Source: Ampelocalamus luodianensis
Lineage: Eukaryota > Streptophyta > Magnoliopsida > Poales > Poaceae
Length of the DNA: 64,000 bases
Direction of reading: 5' to 3'
Assembly: GCA_036346255.1 (NCBI GenBank)
Contig: CM070632.1
Coordinates: 27,492,657 to 27,556,656, forward strand
The notes beneath the pieces are model-generated. The model was not told the DNA's origin, ran no database searches, and saw nothing but the letters and a program-made list of their open reading frames with translations. This document shows, in pieces, positions 1 through 11,558 of the stretch; the stretch's first letter is position 1; each line of letters begins with the position of its first letter. The translations under genes and the position numbers were made by a program.

Positions 1-272
1 GTTAGTTTCTTGGGCCATGTCCTATCCAAGGGCGTGACGCTGTTGATCCTAGTAAAGTGCAAGATGTCCTTGATTGGAGACACCGAAAACATCACCGTAT
101 TCGCAGCTTTCTCGGACTTGCGGGTTATTATCGCAGTTCATCCAAGACTTCTCCAAAATTGCGAGACCAATGACTCAACTTCAAGAAAGAAAAGAAGTTC
201 GAATGGTCGCTCAATGTGAGGAGAGTTTTCAGATCCTAAAGGAATGCCCGACTAAAGCTCCAAAGATTTATC
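1..272 (+). pseudogene. Gypsy G1 pol: end of reverse transcriptase (broken)
   Basis: The first codons read VSFLGHVLSKG, the block that closes the reverse transcriptase domain of Ty3/gypsy pol. The following DPSKVQDVLDW and QDFSKIARPMTQL blocks are present but spread over two frames, so small indels have broken the gene. The palm domain with its catalytic aspartates lies off the left edge. This is the left end of a plus-strand Tekay/Del-like chromovirus whose later parts are at 273-1562 and 24532-29808. Family assignment is from motif recognition. Confidence 0.8.
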
Positions 273-640
273 TTGCCCGACATTCACAAGAGCTTCGATA
301 TTTATTGTGATGCATCTCGCCATGGGCTCGATTGTGTACTTATGCAAGAGGGCCGAGTGATGGCTTATGCATCAAGGCAATTGAGACCTCATGAGTTGAA
401 TTATCCCACTCATGATTTGGAACTCGCAGCAGTTGTGCATGCTCTGAAGATTTGGTGACATTACCTCATTGGTAATCGCTGCGAGATCTACACCGACCAC
501 AAGAGTCTTAAGTATATCTTCACCCAAGCCGATCTGAATTTGAGGCAAATAAGATGGCTTGAGTTGATCAAAGATTATGATTTTGGAATCCATTATCATC
601 CAGGAAAAGCGAATGTGGTAGTCGATGCTTTAAGCAGAAA
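273..640 (+). pseudogene. Gypsy G1 pol: RNase H domain (broken)
   Basis: The frame carries YCDASRHGLDCVLMQEGRV, YASRQLRPHELNYPTHDLEL and, after a stop near 457, IYTDHKSLKYIF and HYHPGKANVVVDALSRK. These are the standard blocks of gypsy RNase H, which removes the RNA strand during reverse transcription. The CDAS, ELAAV and TDHKSL blocks carry the expected acidic residues. The in-frame stop after LKIW replaces the usual Arg in W-R-HYL. The domain continues directly into the integrase part. Confidence 0.85.
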
Positions 641-1562
641 GTCTCAGTACAACTGTTTATCGGTAACTCCCATTTCGGCAGGTTTGTGTACTGCAATGCA
701 ACGTCTGCACCTGGAGATAATTCAAGAAGGTTTTCTCGCTACCCTTAGTGTGAATTTTCCACTTGAGGATCAGATTAGAGAAGCCCAGAAGACTGACTTG
801 GAAGTAGCTCAAATCCGTGAAGTATTGAAGGAAGGCAAGGCCGAAGGTTTCAAAGAAGATGCACATGGCACTCTTTTGTTCATAAACCGCTTGGTGGTGC
901 CTTTTGACCGCGCCTTGAGAGAACTAATTCTCAAAGAGGCTCATGACTCCAAGTTCTCTATCCTCCCAGGTAGCACCAAGATGTACCAAGATCTTAAGAA
1001 GCGGCTATGGTGGAGCCGAATGAAACAACACATCGCTCAATATGTTGCCGAGTGTGATGTATGCCAAAGAGTCAAAGCTGAGCATTTGAAGCCGGCAGGT
1101 ACTCTACAACCCCTGCCCATTCCCAAGTGGAAATGGGAAGAAGTTGGCATAGATTTTATCACCGGCCTTCCAAGAATTCAAGCTGGGTCAGATTCTACAT
1201 GAGTGATTGTTGATCGTTTGACGAAGGTTGCCCATTTCATTCCTGTCAAGACCACCTACCGCGGGGACAAGTTAGCAGAACTTTATATTGCAAGAATTGT
1301 TTGTCTCCACGGTGTTCCAAAGGTGATAGTTTCCGATCGAGGTCCTCAATTCACATCTTATTTCTGGGGATGCTTACATAAAGCGATGGGGACCAATCTA
1401 TCTTTCAGCTCCGCTTACCACCCACAAACAGATGGGCGATCAAAGGGTGAATCAAATTTTAGAAGACCTTCTCCGAGCATGTGTGCTGTCCTATAGCAAG
1501 AATCGAGAAATGCTTGCCGCTTATGGAGTTCTCCTACAACAATAGCTTCCAATCAAGCATTC
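641..1562 (+). pseudogene. Gypsy G1 pol: integrase zinc finger and catalytic core, cut by insertion
   Basis: This is the integrase, which joins the cDNA to the host chromosome. The N-terminal HHCC finger is visible between about 940 and 1085 (AHDSKF to CDVCQRVKAEH). The core starts with GIDFITGLP, then a TGA stop at 1200-1202, and resumes with VIVDRLTKVAHFIPV and VSDRGPQFTS, which carry the first two catalytic aspartates. The region of the catalytic Glu (after HPQTDG) is frameshifted near 1430-1450. The frame ends at FSYNNSFQSSI, exactly where element G2 is inserted. The rest of the same domain resumes at 24532. Confidence 0.85.
1558..1562. repeat. Target site duplication of G2, left copy
   Basis: CATTC lies immediately before the G2 LTR terminus and is repeated exactly at 24527-24531, right after the opposite terminus. 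A 5-bp duplication is what gypsy integrases make. The interrupted integrase frame continues across it. Confidence 0.85.
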
Positions 1563-2484
1563 TCGTGAGGACCCCCAATTTATTTGGCTTGTAATGCTTA
1601 ACCAACCACCTGGTCCTAGCATCACAAATCAAATAAATTGATTCTCGAGATATGTATACTTCCTGAAAGCAAGATACACACCCTGCTACAAAATTAGACA
1701 AAGAACTCCATTCCAAACATAGAGTCCAAACACCACACTACCAAACGGAAGATAAACAAATAGTAGAGTTATTATGCATAAAGGCCGACGGTGCCAAGAT
1801 ACACAAATAAACAAGAACGACAAATGAAGCAAAAGTGCCATAAGATGGCTATAAACAAAGCCAATCGCGTGCCTCCAACCCACAAGGCATCCGACCGACC
1901 GCCAAGTCTAGTCGCCCACTAAACGGCAACACAACTCACGTAGTGAGGCCCTTGGGGCTCACCTTCTTCCTCTCGCAACAAAAACATTAAGCAAAGCACC
2001 GAGTACAAAGATTGTCTTTGTACCCGCAAGACCGACGTGTGAACTAGCAGACCTATTCATATGCTACATGCAGCTTGTTTAGCTGAGGCCATATGTTTCA
2101 TTTGCATAAAGCCAATTTTCATTTGCAATAATATAATACATTTGAAGACAGTTTGCAATTCATTTTTACCGTTGAAATAATCATAAATAAAGATAGATAC
2201 AAGTAACCACCTAGAAGTGACTATCCCAATAGTCACCACAACATAGCACTAATCCCGCATTCGCACCACCCATCAAGTTTTAATTTAAATGTTGTAGTCT
2301 AACTCTCGATAAGCTTACCCAAGCGTGTCCATCACCTAGGACGAGGCTATTCGAATAGTTTTTAACCCCGCTGGGTGTACCATCGCACCCACACCTCGCA
2401 CGCCTTTAAGCCAAAGCACACTTCCAAGGTATGTCGCACGACTAAGTCCTACGAGACTTTTCCAATATTGTGTATCAACTACGA
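1563..2484 (-). repeat. G2 LTR, third and truncated copy
   Basis: It matches 4171-4977 plus 12886 onward, and 20421-21350, nearly base for base. It stops abruptly at ACGA (2481-2484), where the other copies continue for about 3.2 kb. The first bases read TCGTGAGG instead of TGTGAGG. It carries the shared palindrome cluster (2310-2395) and the GTACAAAGA hairpin (2003-2023). Confidence 0.85.
2347..2358. repeat. CTATTCGAATAG palindrome, G2 third LTR
   Basis: Perfect 12-bp palindrome within the shared cluster. It lies 344 bp from the GTACAAAGA hairpin at 2003 measured start to start. Confidence 0.85.
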
Positions 2485-3060
2485 TAGGAACATCCTCGAC
2501 ATCGAAGATCGGCTCTCATTTCCGACCCCGGAGAGCGGATGAGCAAAGGAACTCCCAAAGGAACACAGTGAAGACCACTAGCAGCAGCAAATGATCTTGA
2601 AATAAAAGAATGCGATGCTCCAGAATCAAATAATACTGCAGCAGGACGAGAATTAACAAGAAGTGTACCAATCACGACATCCGCGCCCCGAGCCTCCTCA
2701 CCGAAAGGTGGTTGACTCGACCACGCTCGCACTCGGGCTTCGATCATCTTCCGTCGTGGATGACCACTCCCCGCCCGCCCTCCATTAGGACGAGGGGCTG
2801 CTGCAACACTCGAGGGCGCATTCGCATAATGGCCCTTGTTGTGGCAATAAAACAAGTAACCTCGCCCGGATTGCGAGGCCGCTCTGTTGCCGATCGCAGC
2901 GCACGTGGCTGAACCACGGCCTGCGGTGGACGAGGAGCCGTGCAGATGGCCTCGGCGCGGTGGAGCAAAAGAACGGCCATCGGTGCCGCCCACCGAGGAC
3001 GAACGAGGCCGTGTGAGTAGACCGATGTGCCTCCCATTTGCGCCATGAACTCACCCACGC
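2485..3060 (-). pseudogene. G2 second unit: protease and zinc knuckle remnant
   Basis: On the minus strand, a protease block LFDSGASHSFISRS (near 2590-2640) carries the aspartic protease D-S-G triad. It follows a damaged zinc knuckle, FYCHNKGHYA (near 2840-2880), in which the first Cys of CX2CX4HX4C is replaced and the last is out of frame. Frames switch between these blocks. At the left edge, sequence equivalent to 18516-18531 is fused to sequence equivalent to about 18755, so part of the region was deleted when this unit was truncated. Confidence 0.75.
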
Positions 3061-3744
3061 CGCTTTATGCTCGCAACAATGGCCTTATCCACTAAGGCCG
3101 GAAATCGAGAAGTCCACAATAGATAGCTTGTCCTGCAGCTCCTCGAACAAGCCATCCATAAACTTCTCCCGCTAGCCTCATCCGAGGCCACCTCTCCGAG
3201 CATAACGAGCGAGATGATTGAACTCGTGCAGTACTCGTCACGCACTTGCGCCTTGCTTGAGCGCGAGGAATTCTTTCTTCTTCACTTCATCAAAGCCATC
3301 CGGGATGTGGGCCCGACGAAAGGTCGACTCGAACTCCTCCCACGCGACCACATGGCCCGCGGGCCGCATGGCGAGATAGTTCTCCCACCATGAGAGTGCC
3401 GCGCCCTCAAGCCGGTGGGACGCGAAGAGTGCCTTATCCTCGCGCTCGCATCGAGCTATGTTGAGCTCCGCCAACCATGCGCGCACCAATCATCCGCATC
3501 GAGAGGGTCCTCGAGCGGAGAAAGTCGGCGGCGCAGACGGAGGAACTCGCAAGTCCCCGCGAGTCCGGTGGCCGCCACCACCGGCAGGAGTGGAGGTATT
3601 CCTAGCAATAACCTCTAAGATGCGCGCTCGTCCATGCTGCTTCGCTCGACCGAGCGAGCACCTCACCATGGTCGGAGGAGGGGGAAGCTCCTCATCATGA
3701 CCACCGCCTGATCGCCACGCTGCTCTCCCGCCATCCTGCTTCAC
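3061..3744 (-). pseudogene. G2 second unit: gag remnant
   Basis: The best part is 3238-3489, which encodes ALFASHRLEGAALSWWENYL and then FESTFRRAHIPDG, typical of the capsid-like retrotransposon gag domain. Gag forms the virus-like particle in the cytoplasm. The N-terminal section (3490-3744) is basic and proline-rich in another frame. It parallels 19302-20010 of the main unit almost line for line, with small indels in each. Confidence 0.75.
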
Positions 3745-4153
3745 TAAGACAAGTTAACAATAGCCGGAACACAAAGTCGATAATCCATCTGCAAATAACT
3801 TGCTAACAAAGACAAAACAAACACAAGACTTTAAGTTACAAAACCATTGACAAAAATCGGACACTTAGCAAACTCATATATATCTTACCCTTATACCCCA
3901 CAACTTTTAATTAGACTAATTCTCTATGGTTCTCCCAAAGACTCGATTCTACCTGGTAGTAACTATCTTTTGAAAGGAAGGAGAGAAACCAAGTTTTAAA
4001 CTCAAATTAGAGTAAGATGAGAGTAGAAGGCTAAGATAGGTAAGAAGTAAAATCGAGAATCGCCTAGGATTTCATAAACCCTTTTATACTTTGAAATTAA
4101 GCTTTTTCAAAATATCCTAAGGACGACTATGCTTGGGTTACTACGGTCAGAAT
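3745..4153 (-). other. G2 second unit: untranslated leader
   Basis: AT-rich sequence between gag and the primer binding site, matching 19995-20404 of the main unit. No reading frame or regulatory site was recognised beyond its position. Confidence 0.6.
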
Positions 4154-4166
4154 GGCTCTGATACCA
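4154..4166 (-). promoter_or_regulatory. Primer binding site of G2 (initiator Met tRNA), second unit
   Basis: GGCTCTGATACCA is the reverse complement of TGGTATCAGAGCC, the usual primer binding site complementary to the 3' end of plant initiator methionine tRNA. It sits 4 bp from the LTR terminus at 4171. It fixes the orientation as minus, and the LTR to its right as the upstream LTR of this unit. The copy at 20405 lacks one base. Confidence 0.85.
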
Positions 4167-4170
4167 ACTT

Positions 4171-4977
4171 TGTGAGGACCCCAATTTATTCGGCTTGTAA
4201 TGCTTAACCAACCACCTGGTCCTAGCATCACAAATCAAATAAATTGATCCTCGAGATATGTATACTTCCTAAAGCAAGATACACACCCTGCTACAAAATT
4301 AGACATCAACTCCATTCCAAACATAGAGTCCAAACACTACACTACCAAATGTAAGATAAACAAATAGTAGAGTTATTACGCACAAAAGGCCGACAGCCAC
4401 AAAATACACAAATAATGTAAAGAAGACAATGGAAGCAAAGTGCCATAAGATGGCTATAAACAAAGCCAATCAGCGTGCCTCCAACCCACAAGGCATCCGA
4501 CCGACCGCCAAGTCTAGTCGCCCACGAATCGGCAACACACTCACGTAGTGAGGCCCTTGGGGCTCACCTTCTTCCTCTGCAACAAAACATTAAGCAAAGC
4601 ACCGAGTACAAAGATTGTCTTTGTACCCGCAAGATCGACGTGTGAACTAGCGCACTGCTCATATGCTACATGCAGGCTTATTTGGTGGAGGCCATATGTT
4701 TCATTTGCATAAAGCCAATTTTCATTCGCAATAATTTAATACAGTTTGAAAGCAAGTTTGCAATTCATTTTTAAGATTGAAATAACAGTACGGATATTAA
4801 TAACAAAAGCGAAAGATAACCAACCTAGAAGTGACTATCCCAATAGTCACCATTAACATAGCACGAATCCCGCATTCGCACCACCCATCAAGTTTTAATT
4901 TAAATGTTGTAGTCTAGTTCTTGGGGGGCGTATCCGAGCGTGTCCATAACCTAGGACGAGGCTATTCGAATAGTTTT
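4171..4977 (-). repeat. G2 middle LTR, left segment
   Basis: The first 807 bp of a roughly 4.12-kb LTR that resumes at 12886 after the copia insertion. It contains the 9-bp-arm hairpin GTACAAAGA/TCTTTGTAC at 4606-4626 and ends with the palindrome CTATTCGAATAG at 4962-4973. The copia target duplication begins on the last base of that palindrome. Confidence 0.85.
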
Positions 4978-6295
4978 TGTTGGAGATATGCCCTAGAGGC
5001 AATCATATTGATGATAATATTTCATTGTATCCATGATTTAATAAATGTTCCTTGAATATTGCCTTTGTGTTGATTAACAAGTATGTGACTTGTTTGTGAA
5101 ACTCTTTACTTGTATGGTTATTCTAAAGTTGTCCCTAGTCGGAGTTCATGTGAGGACACACGTGAATGATGGATTAGCACATGTATCGGTTGATGACCAT
5201 GTTTCACAGGTCATAGACATGGAGATGTCAAACCAATAATGTGGACACATGTTTAGAACATGGGGTTGGACCGACCCAACATGAGACATAGTAATTATTC
5301 TTATGGTTCTCTCTACACAATGTGTACGCCTTGTCCTTAGACCGAGATTGTCGATGTACTTGAGATGTGAATCGACCTACTTAGGGGCTATCAAACGCTA
5401 CTCAGTGAATCGGGTAGTTATAAAGGTAGCTGGTTTGTCATGAAGCATGTCATGAGGCATGGTCACGAGATGGGATTTGCCCTCTCTACCGAGAGATATC
5501 TCTGGCCCTCGAGTGATCGGATCCGAAATGCATGGCCATGCTACTTAAGGTTAAGAGTTAACCTAGTAAGGGATTCCGGATCACAGGATCGAAAGAGTGG
5601 TCGCCTTGGAGCTCGACCAATATCGTGAGGCAAAGGGATTGACATGTACATAACGTTGTGATGGTTCGTCCGATATGATCTTTACATATGATTAGGAGTT
5701 GGCACGCCTTGCTAGAGGTCGCTACCAACTATTGACCAAGTATGTGTACTGCCATGTCTAAACATATGTGAACCATAGGTCACACACTTAAGGGGCTGAA
5801 GCCTAATTCGGATTGGATCTAAATTAGACTGGGCATTGAGTCCTAATGGGCCTCTATTCGTAGAAGCCCATTATAAGGACGTCTATAAAAGGAGGGCAGG
5901 GGCGCGCTGGTTGAGGGTTGAGTTTTTCGTGACATCCTCAAACCCTGGCCGCCACCCCTCCCACGCCCTAGTCGCTCGCGCGGATCTAGTAGTCCGGCGT
6001 GCGTCGCTTCCTCCCGTACGTGTGGATACCTTTGGAGGCGCTGCATCTGTGGCGTTGGGACGAACCGCAAGAAAGGAGCTGTACGTGGGACGCCGCGACG
6101 AGGACGAGGGAGTAGTACGACCACTCGCCTCCGACGCATCGCATCAATCGAGTACGACTACACCGCCTCGACGTGTCGCATCAACTTCCGCACCGCGCTG
6201 CCTAGTGGTAAGACCGTGATCTATAATCGCAGTGATCTTGGTTTACGGGTAGAATTTTTTAATTTGCGCTAGTGTAGCCTACCGCTTTCCCAACA
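4978..6295 (+). repeat. C1 5' LTR
   Basis: It starts TGTTGGAGATATGCCC and ends CCCAACA, followed two bases later by the primer binding site. It is 1318 bp long. It differs from the 3' LTR mostly at short lesions in CTG, CAG and CCG contexts, with long identical blocks between. Confidence 0.9.
5884..5890 (+). promoter_or_regulatory. TATA box in the C1 5' LTR
   Basis: TATAAAA follows a conserved block and precedes a GC-rich leader, as expected for the U3/R boundary of a copia LTR. The same heptamer occurs in the 3' LTR at 12483-12489. Transcription start is inferred to lie about 30 bp downstream. Confidence 0.6.
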
Positions 6296-6297
6296 AG

Positions 6298-6308
6298 TGG
6301 TATCGAGC
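6298..6308 (+). promoter_or_regulatory. C1 primer binding site, one base missing
   Basis: TGGTATCGAGC lies two bases after the LTR end. The functional site is TGGTATCAGAGC, so an A has been lost from the CAG trinucleotide. Such a site would prime poorly, so either the element died with this lesion or the base is a sequencing error. Confidence 0.8.
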
Positions 6309-7688
6309 GTTGCTTTGCCATGTTATAGGTTCGGTGATTTGCATATGGCGATATGTAATCGGTATGATCGATGTGATCGATTGTATAGTTCGTAATGGAT
6401 TGATCCGCTCGTGATCATGCGCTAAGGTCGTGAAACAACATACCTACCGGTCGGATTCGCCATCGGGGTGACAAAGTGACACGAAACCGCCATGAATGCG
6501 AAGATCAATATGATTGATCGAATCGGAACCTAGATTAATAATCGATGTACCGTGATCATGCTGCTAAGGTCGTGAAACAACATACCCCTACCGGTCGGAT
6601 TCGCCATCGGGGTAGACAGTGACACGTAAAACCGGTTGCGGCATGCGAAGATCAGTACAAATTGGTCGAATCGGAACAGTAGTCGATTTGTGGTAAATAT
6701 GATTTGCCGATCAAAATCCTATGTAAAAATTGCATAGATACCGCGAGGGGCGCTGCCCCTTCGAACCCCGCGGGGGGAAACCCCCTCGACCCCCTATCCG
6801 GTAGATTGCGATTCTATGCATAAACTTGTTTTTGCAGGATGTATGTGACCAGTATGGCCTAATGTGTATATGATGCATGTTTGTAATATTTGCATGACCA
6901 CAGTGTAGTACGGCAACACGGCTGGAGCCATTGTGTTGCCAAAGTATTGTATTAACGGCTGCAAGGCCGACTTGTGATGATTCCTAGTATCCATGTATTT
7001 TATTACTAGTCACATGAGTAATAGCTTATAGTAGTACTCTGAGGACACATCACTTGGAGGGATGGCACACATGAACCATGGAGATGGAGATCATCATGGT
7101 GGATGATTCTATGGCGATGGAGATCACCATGAGAAAATGGGCCATACCGAGTCACAATCAGTGAATGTTATTCCTATTGTTTTACTCCTATGCATGTTTG
7201 AATGGTAGAAGTATAGCGATCCTCACAAAATGTTAAGTTAAACATATGCCCTCCCAATTAAACTTTGCACCATCCCATGTCTTGTAAATTGATGGTGGGT
7301 CTATAAAATTAGGGCACCATCAACTTTCCTTGACTAGATGGGTTTTGTATCTGATACTTACATGCATAAGGATTGGTGAACTTAACAAGGTTATCATAAA
7401 GGTTATGGGCCTTGGGGCATAAAGGTTGGGCCGGGCATAGAGATGTCACCCAACAACAAGAGTCATATAGAGATATGATTAGCAAGGTGTTGCTTATCAA
7501 GTACCTTGTCTCCTAGCGGTGATGCAAAAGCTCACTAGTAGACTCGTTAATCATGGATCTTGAATCGCTAAGAATCAACAGAGGGATGTTGATTTTAGTG
7601 GGAGTACATTCTATTAAATTTGTTTAATACAGCTTTACTCTATCATGGTTTTATTTGTCTTAGTATTTTGCATTTCTATTGTAGATCA
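6309..7688 (+). other. C1 untranslated leader with internal duplication
   Basis: Non-coding sequence between the primer binding site and gag. A block beginning GTGATCATGC at 6411 is repeated from 6552 (offset 141 bp) with the run GTCGTGAAACAACATAC in both. The two copies differ at GCTGCTAAGG versus GCGCTAAGG, again one base lost at a CTG. A GC-rich patch is at 6740-6800. No other gene seen. Confidence 0.6.
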
Positions 7689-8560
7689 ATGGCATCTAGC
7701 AACCACGCACACCCTTTTGCTTTGCGATCGATTCTTGAGAAAGAGAAATTAAATGGAACAAACTATTCGATGGTCCGTAACTCGAGAATTGTTCTCGTGG
7801 CGTATAAAAGGAAAACGCTCGACACCCCAATCCCGTAAGAACTCGCAAATAATGCGTCACTGCATTAAAAATGCCTACAAGAAAGCATGTGATGACTCTC
7901 TGAGATTAGCTGCCTTATGCTTGCATGCATGGAACCCGACCTTCAAAAGCGCTTGAGGATCGAAGCGTATGATATGATCATAGCGCTTAAGGACATGTTC
8001 CGCATACGTGCCAGACTGAACGGTTCAATGTCTCTAAGGCTTTTCGAATGCAAGCAATGTAAGGTGCACCCGTAGGCCCACATGTGATCAAAATGGTTGG
8101 TTACAATGACTTTGGATAAACTTGGTTTTCCAATTGGCCAAGAGTTGGCAATCGATTTCATTTTAGCGTCTCTTCCACCTAGCTATGGGCATTTATTTCG
8201 AACTACCATATGCATGGGGCGGATAAGGGCCTTAATGAGCTTTGTGGGATGCTCAAAACAGCAGAGAATGACATTAAGAAGTGTGCGTGGCCTAGCCATG
8301 TGATGGCCGTGCGTAACAAGTCTAGCTTCAAGAAAAAGGGTAAGAAGCCATGGCCAAAGAATAAGGGTAAGGTTAAAGATATGATCTCAAGCCAACGCCT
8401 AAGCCTAATGCCGACTCGAGTCGAGACAAGATGCTTCTATTGTAAAGAAATCGCCACCGAAGAGAAATCGCAAGAAGTACATGGATTCCGATGAATGCAA
8501 GAAGAAGGCCGAAGTAAGACTTCCACCCATGGTACACTTGTCATAAATGTTTTAGACATT
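7689..8560 (+). pseudogene. C1 gag (broken)
   Basis: The ATG at 7689 opens a frame with LRSILEKEKLNGTNYSMV, the start of a copia gag of the type that forms the nucleocapsid. The frame soon shifts. Later gag blocks are seen around 8100 (LDKLGFPIGQELAIDFILAS) and 8210-8300. A zinc knuckle begins CFYCKE near 8430, but the rest of CX2CX4HX4C is shifted out of frame. A lysine-rich stretch before it fits RNA binding. Confidence 0.8.
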
Positions 8561-8979
8561 TTTCTCGCAGATTCTCCTATTAACTCTTGGGTATTTGATA
8601 CCGGATCGCTTGCTCACATTTGCAACTCGATGCAGGCTAATAAGAAGTAGAGGAGTCGCAAGAGGTGAAGTTGATTTTCGCCGGAATAAAGCAAGGGTTG
8701 TCGCGTTGACCGCTTCTGCACCATGCAACTTCAGCTTCCTTCAAGATTTATTATGGAATTGAATAATTGTTATTATGTTCCTAGTATGAGTCGAAACATT
8801 TTATCCCCTCATGTTTGATGAGAGATGGTTATTCATTTGCAAGTAAAGACAATGGTTGTTTGATCTCTAAAAATGGAATGTTTATGGCTTTTGCCCATTG
8901 TGAATGGGTTATTTATTTTAAATCTTGATGATGCGCCTATCTTTAACATAAATGCTAAAAGACTTCGACTAATGATTTG
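8561..8979 (+). pseudogene. C1 protease region (broken)
   Basis: INSWVFDTGSLAHICNSMQ near 8578-8634 contains the D-T-G triad of copia aspartic protease, which cleaves the Gag-Pol polyprotein. Flanking frames are interrupted. The stretch to 8979 contains recognisable protease-integrase linker in several frames. Confidence 0.7.
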
Positions 8980-9770
8980 AATCCCACCTACGCTTGGCAT
9001 TGTCGCTTGGGTCACATATGAAAAGCGCATGAAGAAGCTCCATGTCGATGGTCTTCTAACTTCGCTTGATTTTGAATCATACGAGACATGTGAAGCTTGT
9101 TTGCTTGGTAAGATGACCAAATCACCTTTCAAAGGTTCTTTGAGAGGCGCGACTTGTTGGAAATCATACATACCGATGTATGTGGACCAATGAGCACGAT
9201 CGCTAGAGGTGGATTTCATTACTTCATAACTTTCATCGATGATTTTAGTAGATATGGCTATGTCTACTTAATGAAGCATAAGTCCAAACTTTTGAAAAGT
9301 TCAAAGAGTTCCGAATGAGGTTGAAAATCAACGTGCAAGAAAATTAAGGCTCGCGATCCGATCGTGGTGGCAAGTATTTGAGTCATGAATTTAGCAATCA
9401 TCCAAGAGTTGCGAATTGTTCCACAGCTAACACCGCCTAACGCCTCAAAGAAACGGGTATCCGAGCGCGAATCGACCTTGTTGGACATGGTTCGATCGAT
9501 GATGAGCCGCCGATTTACCATTATCCTTTGGGGTTACGCCTAGAAACAGCAGATTTTCACACTTAATAGGTACCGTCTAAATCAGAGTTAAGACACCATA
9601 TGAGATATGGACCGAAGAGTCACGCTTTGTCTTTTCTAAAGATTTGGGGATGTGAGGCGTTTGTCAGCGACTCTGACGGACAAGCTCACACCCAAGTCGG
9701 ATAAATGCATTTTCGTGGATATCCGAAGGAAACCTTTGGATATTACTTCTACAACCGACTAGAGGGCAAA
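8980..9770 (+). pseudogene. C1 integrase (broken)
   Basis: The HHCC finger is represented by RLGH near 9003, MKKLHVDGLL and CEACLLGKMTKSPF (9090-9135). The core begins DVCGPMSTIARGGFHYFITF (9174-9233), carrying the first catalytic Asp, then DDFSRYGYVYLM. Later core residues are scattered through frameshifts. Finger followed by core, and both before RT, fits copia. Confidence 0.8.
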
Positions 9771-10084
9771 GTGTTTGTCGTCAAGTGGTGTTTTCCTAGA
9801 GAAAGAGTTTCTCAATAGGGAGACAAGTGGAAGAACGGTGCAGCTTGAAGAAGTTCAAGATGAACCAATCGGGAAGACTCGACGAATGATGCCCATGTGG
9901 CGTAACAAGTTGAGGAACCCATGGCAAAGGAAGCACCACCACCACCAAGGTCGGAAGGCTCGCAATGCGCGAGATATATTATTGTTAGACAATGATGAGC
10001 CTACGACCTATGCGGAAGCAATGATGGACCAGACTCGAGAAATGGCATAGTGCCATGAGATCCGAGATAGCATCCATGGGAGAC
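9771..10084 (+). pseudogene. C1 pol: integrase C-terminus to RT linker
   Basis: The frame at 9775-10050 encodes FLEKEFLNRETSGRTVQLEE and ends with a block containing DEPTTYAEAMM, typical of the hydrophilic linker just before copia reverse transcriptase. It is intact for about 90 codons but isolated by frameshifts on each side. Confidence 0.65.
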
Positions 10085-10720
10085 AATCAAGTTTGGAATT
10101 TGGTTGACCCACTGATGGTGTTAAAACCATAGAGTGCAAATGGATCTATAAAAGGAAGATTGATATGGATGGAAATGTTCATATCCATAAAGCTCGACTT
10201 GTCGCAAAAAGGTTTTCGGCAAGTTCAAGGAGTTGACTACGATGAGACTTTCTCACCAGTAGCGATGCTTAAATCAATACGGATCATTCTAGCTATTGCG
10301 CATATTTCGACTATGAGATATGGCGATGGATGTCAAAACGGCTTTCCTTAATGGAAATTTAACCGAGGACGGTATATGATACAGCCCGAGGTTTTGTCGA
10401 TCCAAACAATGCTAGAAAAGTATGCAAACTTCAAAAATCCATTTATGGATTGAAGCAAGCATCTCGGAGTTGGAACATCGTTTTGATGAAGTGGTCAAAG
10501 GGTTTGACTTCATCAAAACGAAGAAGAATCTTGTGTTTACAAGAAGACAAGTGGAGCTCACTCATATTTCTAATCTTATATGTAGATGACATATTACCGA
10601 TTGGAAATGATATTCCTATGCTCGAGTCCGTTAAGACCTCACCAAAAATAGTTTCTCAATGAAGGACTTAGGGAAGCGGCATATATTTTGGGTATTAAGA
10701 TCTATAGAGATAGATCAAAA
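10085..10720 (+). pseudogene. C1 reverse transcriptase (broken)
   Basis: The order of blocks is: a tryptophan-rich start around 10090-10150, then FRQVQGVDYDETFSPVAMLK (near 10215-10275), then a block with MDVKTAF in another frame, then YVDDILPIGNDI (10580-10620). YVDD is the polymerase active site. At least three frameshifts separate these. The domain would synthesise cDNA in virus-like particles if intact. Confidence 0.85.
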
Positions 10721-10989
10721 GGCTAATAGGATTAAGCCGCAGTACTTACATTGACAAAGTGTTGAAACGGTTCAACATGGAGGAGGCAAAGAAAGGGTTC
10801 TTGCCCATGTCTCATGGCATAAATCTTGGCAAGACTCGGTGTCCTTCGACAACCGATGAGCGAGATCGCATGAGTAAGATTCCATATGCTTCGCCATTGG
10901 ATCTATCATGTATGCTATGATGTGTACTCGCCAGATGTTTCCTATGCTCTAAGTGTTACGAGCAGATACTCAGTCGATCCAGTGAGAGT

Positions 10990-11400
10990 CACTGACAAAG
11001 CAGCTTAAAAACATCCTCAAGTATTTGAGAAGAACTAAGGATGTGTTCCTAGTCTACTGAGGTGAGGAAGAGCTCATGTAAATGGTTACACCGATGCAAG
11101 CTTCCAAACCGACAAAGATGATTACAAATCGCAATCGGGTTTTGTGTTCCTTTTGAACGGTGGTGCGGTAAGTTGGAAGAGTTCCAAGGGAGACTCGTTT
11201 CGACTCTACAACGGAGGCCGAGTACATTGCGCTTCAAGCAAAGCAAAGGAAGGTGTTTGGATAAGGAAGTTCATAACCGAACTAGGTGTGGTTCCTAGTG
11301 CGTGCGATCCTCCGGATCTTTATCGTGATAACAAGTGGGGCCATTAAGCAAGCCAAGGAGCCGAGGAATCACCAAAAGAACAAACACATATCTGCAAGCG
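10990..11400 (+). pseudogene. C1 RNase H (broken)
   Basis: GYTDASFQTDKDDYKSQSGF near 11085-11145 and a following SWKSSKGDS block mark copia RNase H, with the first catalytic Asp in YTDAS. A later EYIA-like block and an AKEGVWIRKFITELGV block are present in shifted frames, as is a short match to the end of the domain near 11380-11500. Confidence 0.8.
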
Positions 11401-11558
11401 GTTTCATCTCATTCGAGAGATCCTTAATCGAGGAGATTTAAAGATATGCAAATACACACGGATTTGAATATTTGCATCCTTTGACGAAGCCTCCCACACC
11501 CTAAGCATGAGGCGCACACAAGAGCTATGGGTATTAGATATCTTCTAGATTGACTCTA

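Noticed and set aside
5836..6219. Frame of 127 codons at the end of the C1 5' LTR
   Set aside because: It spans the TATA box and leader; the 3' LTR version is broken and no homology is recognised.
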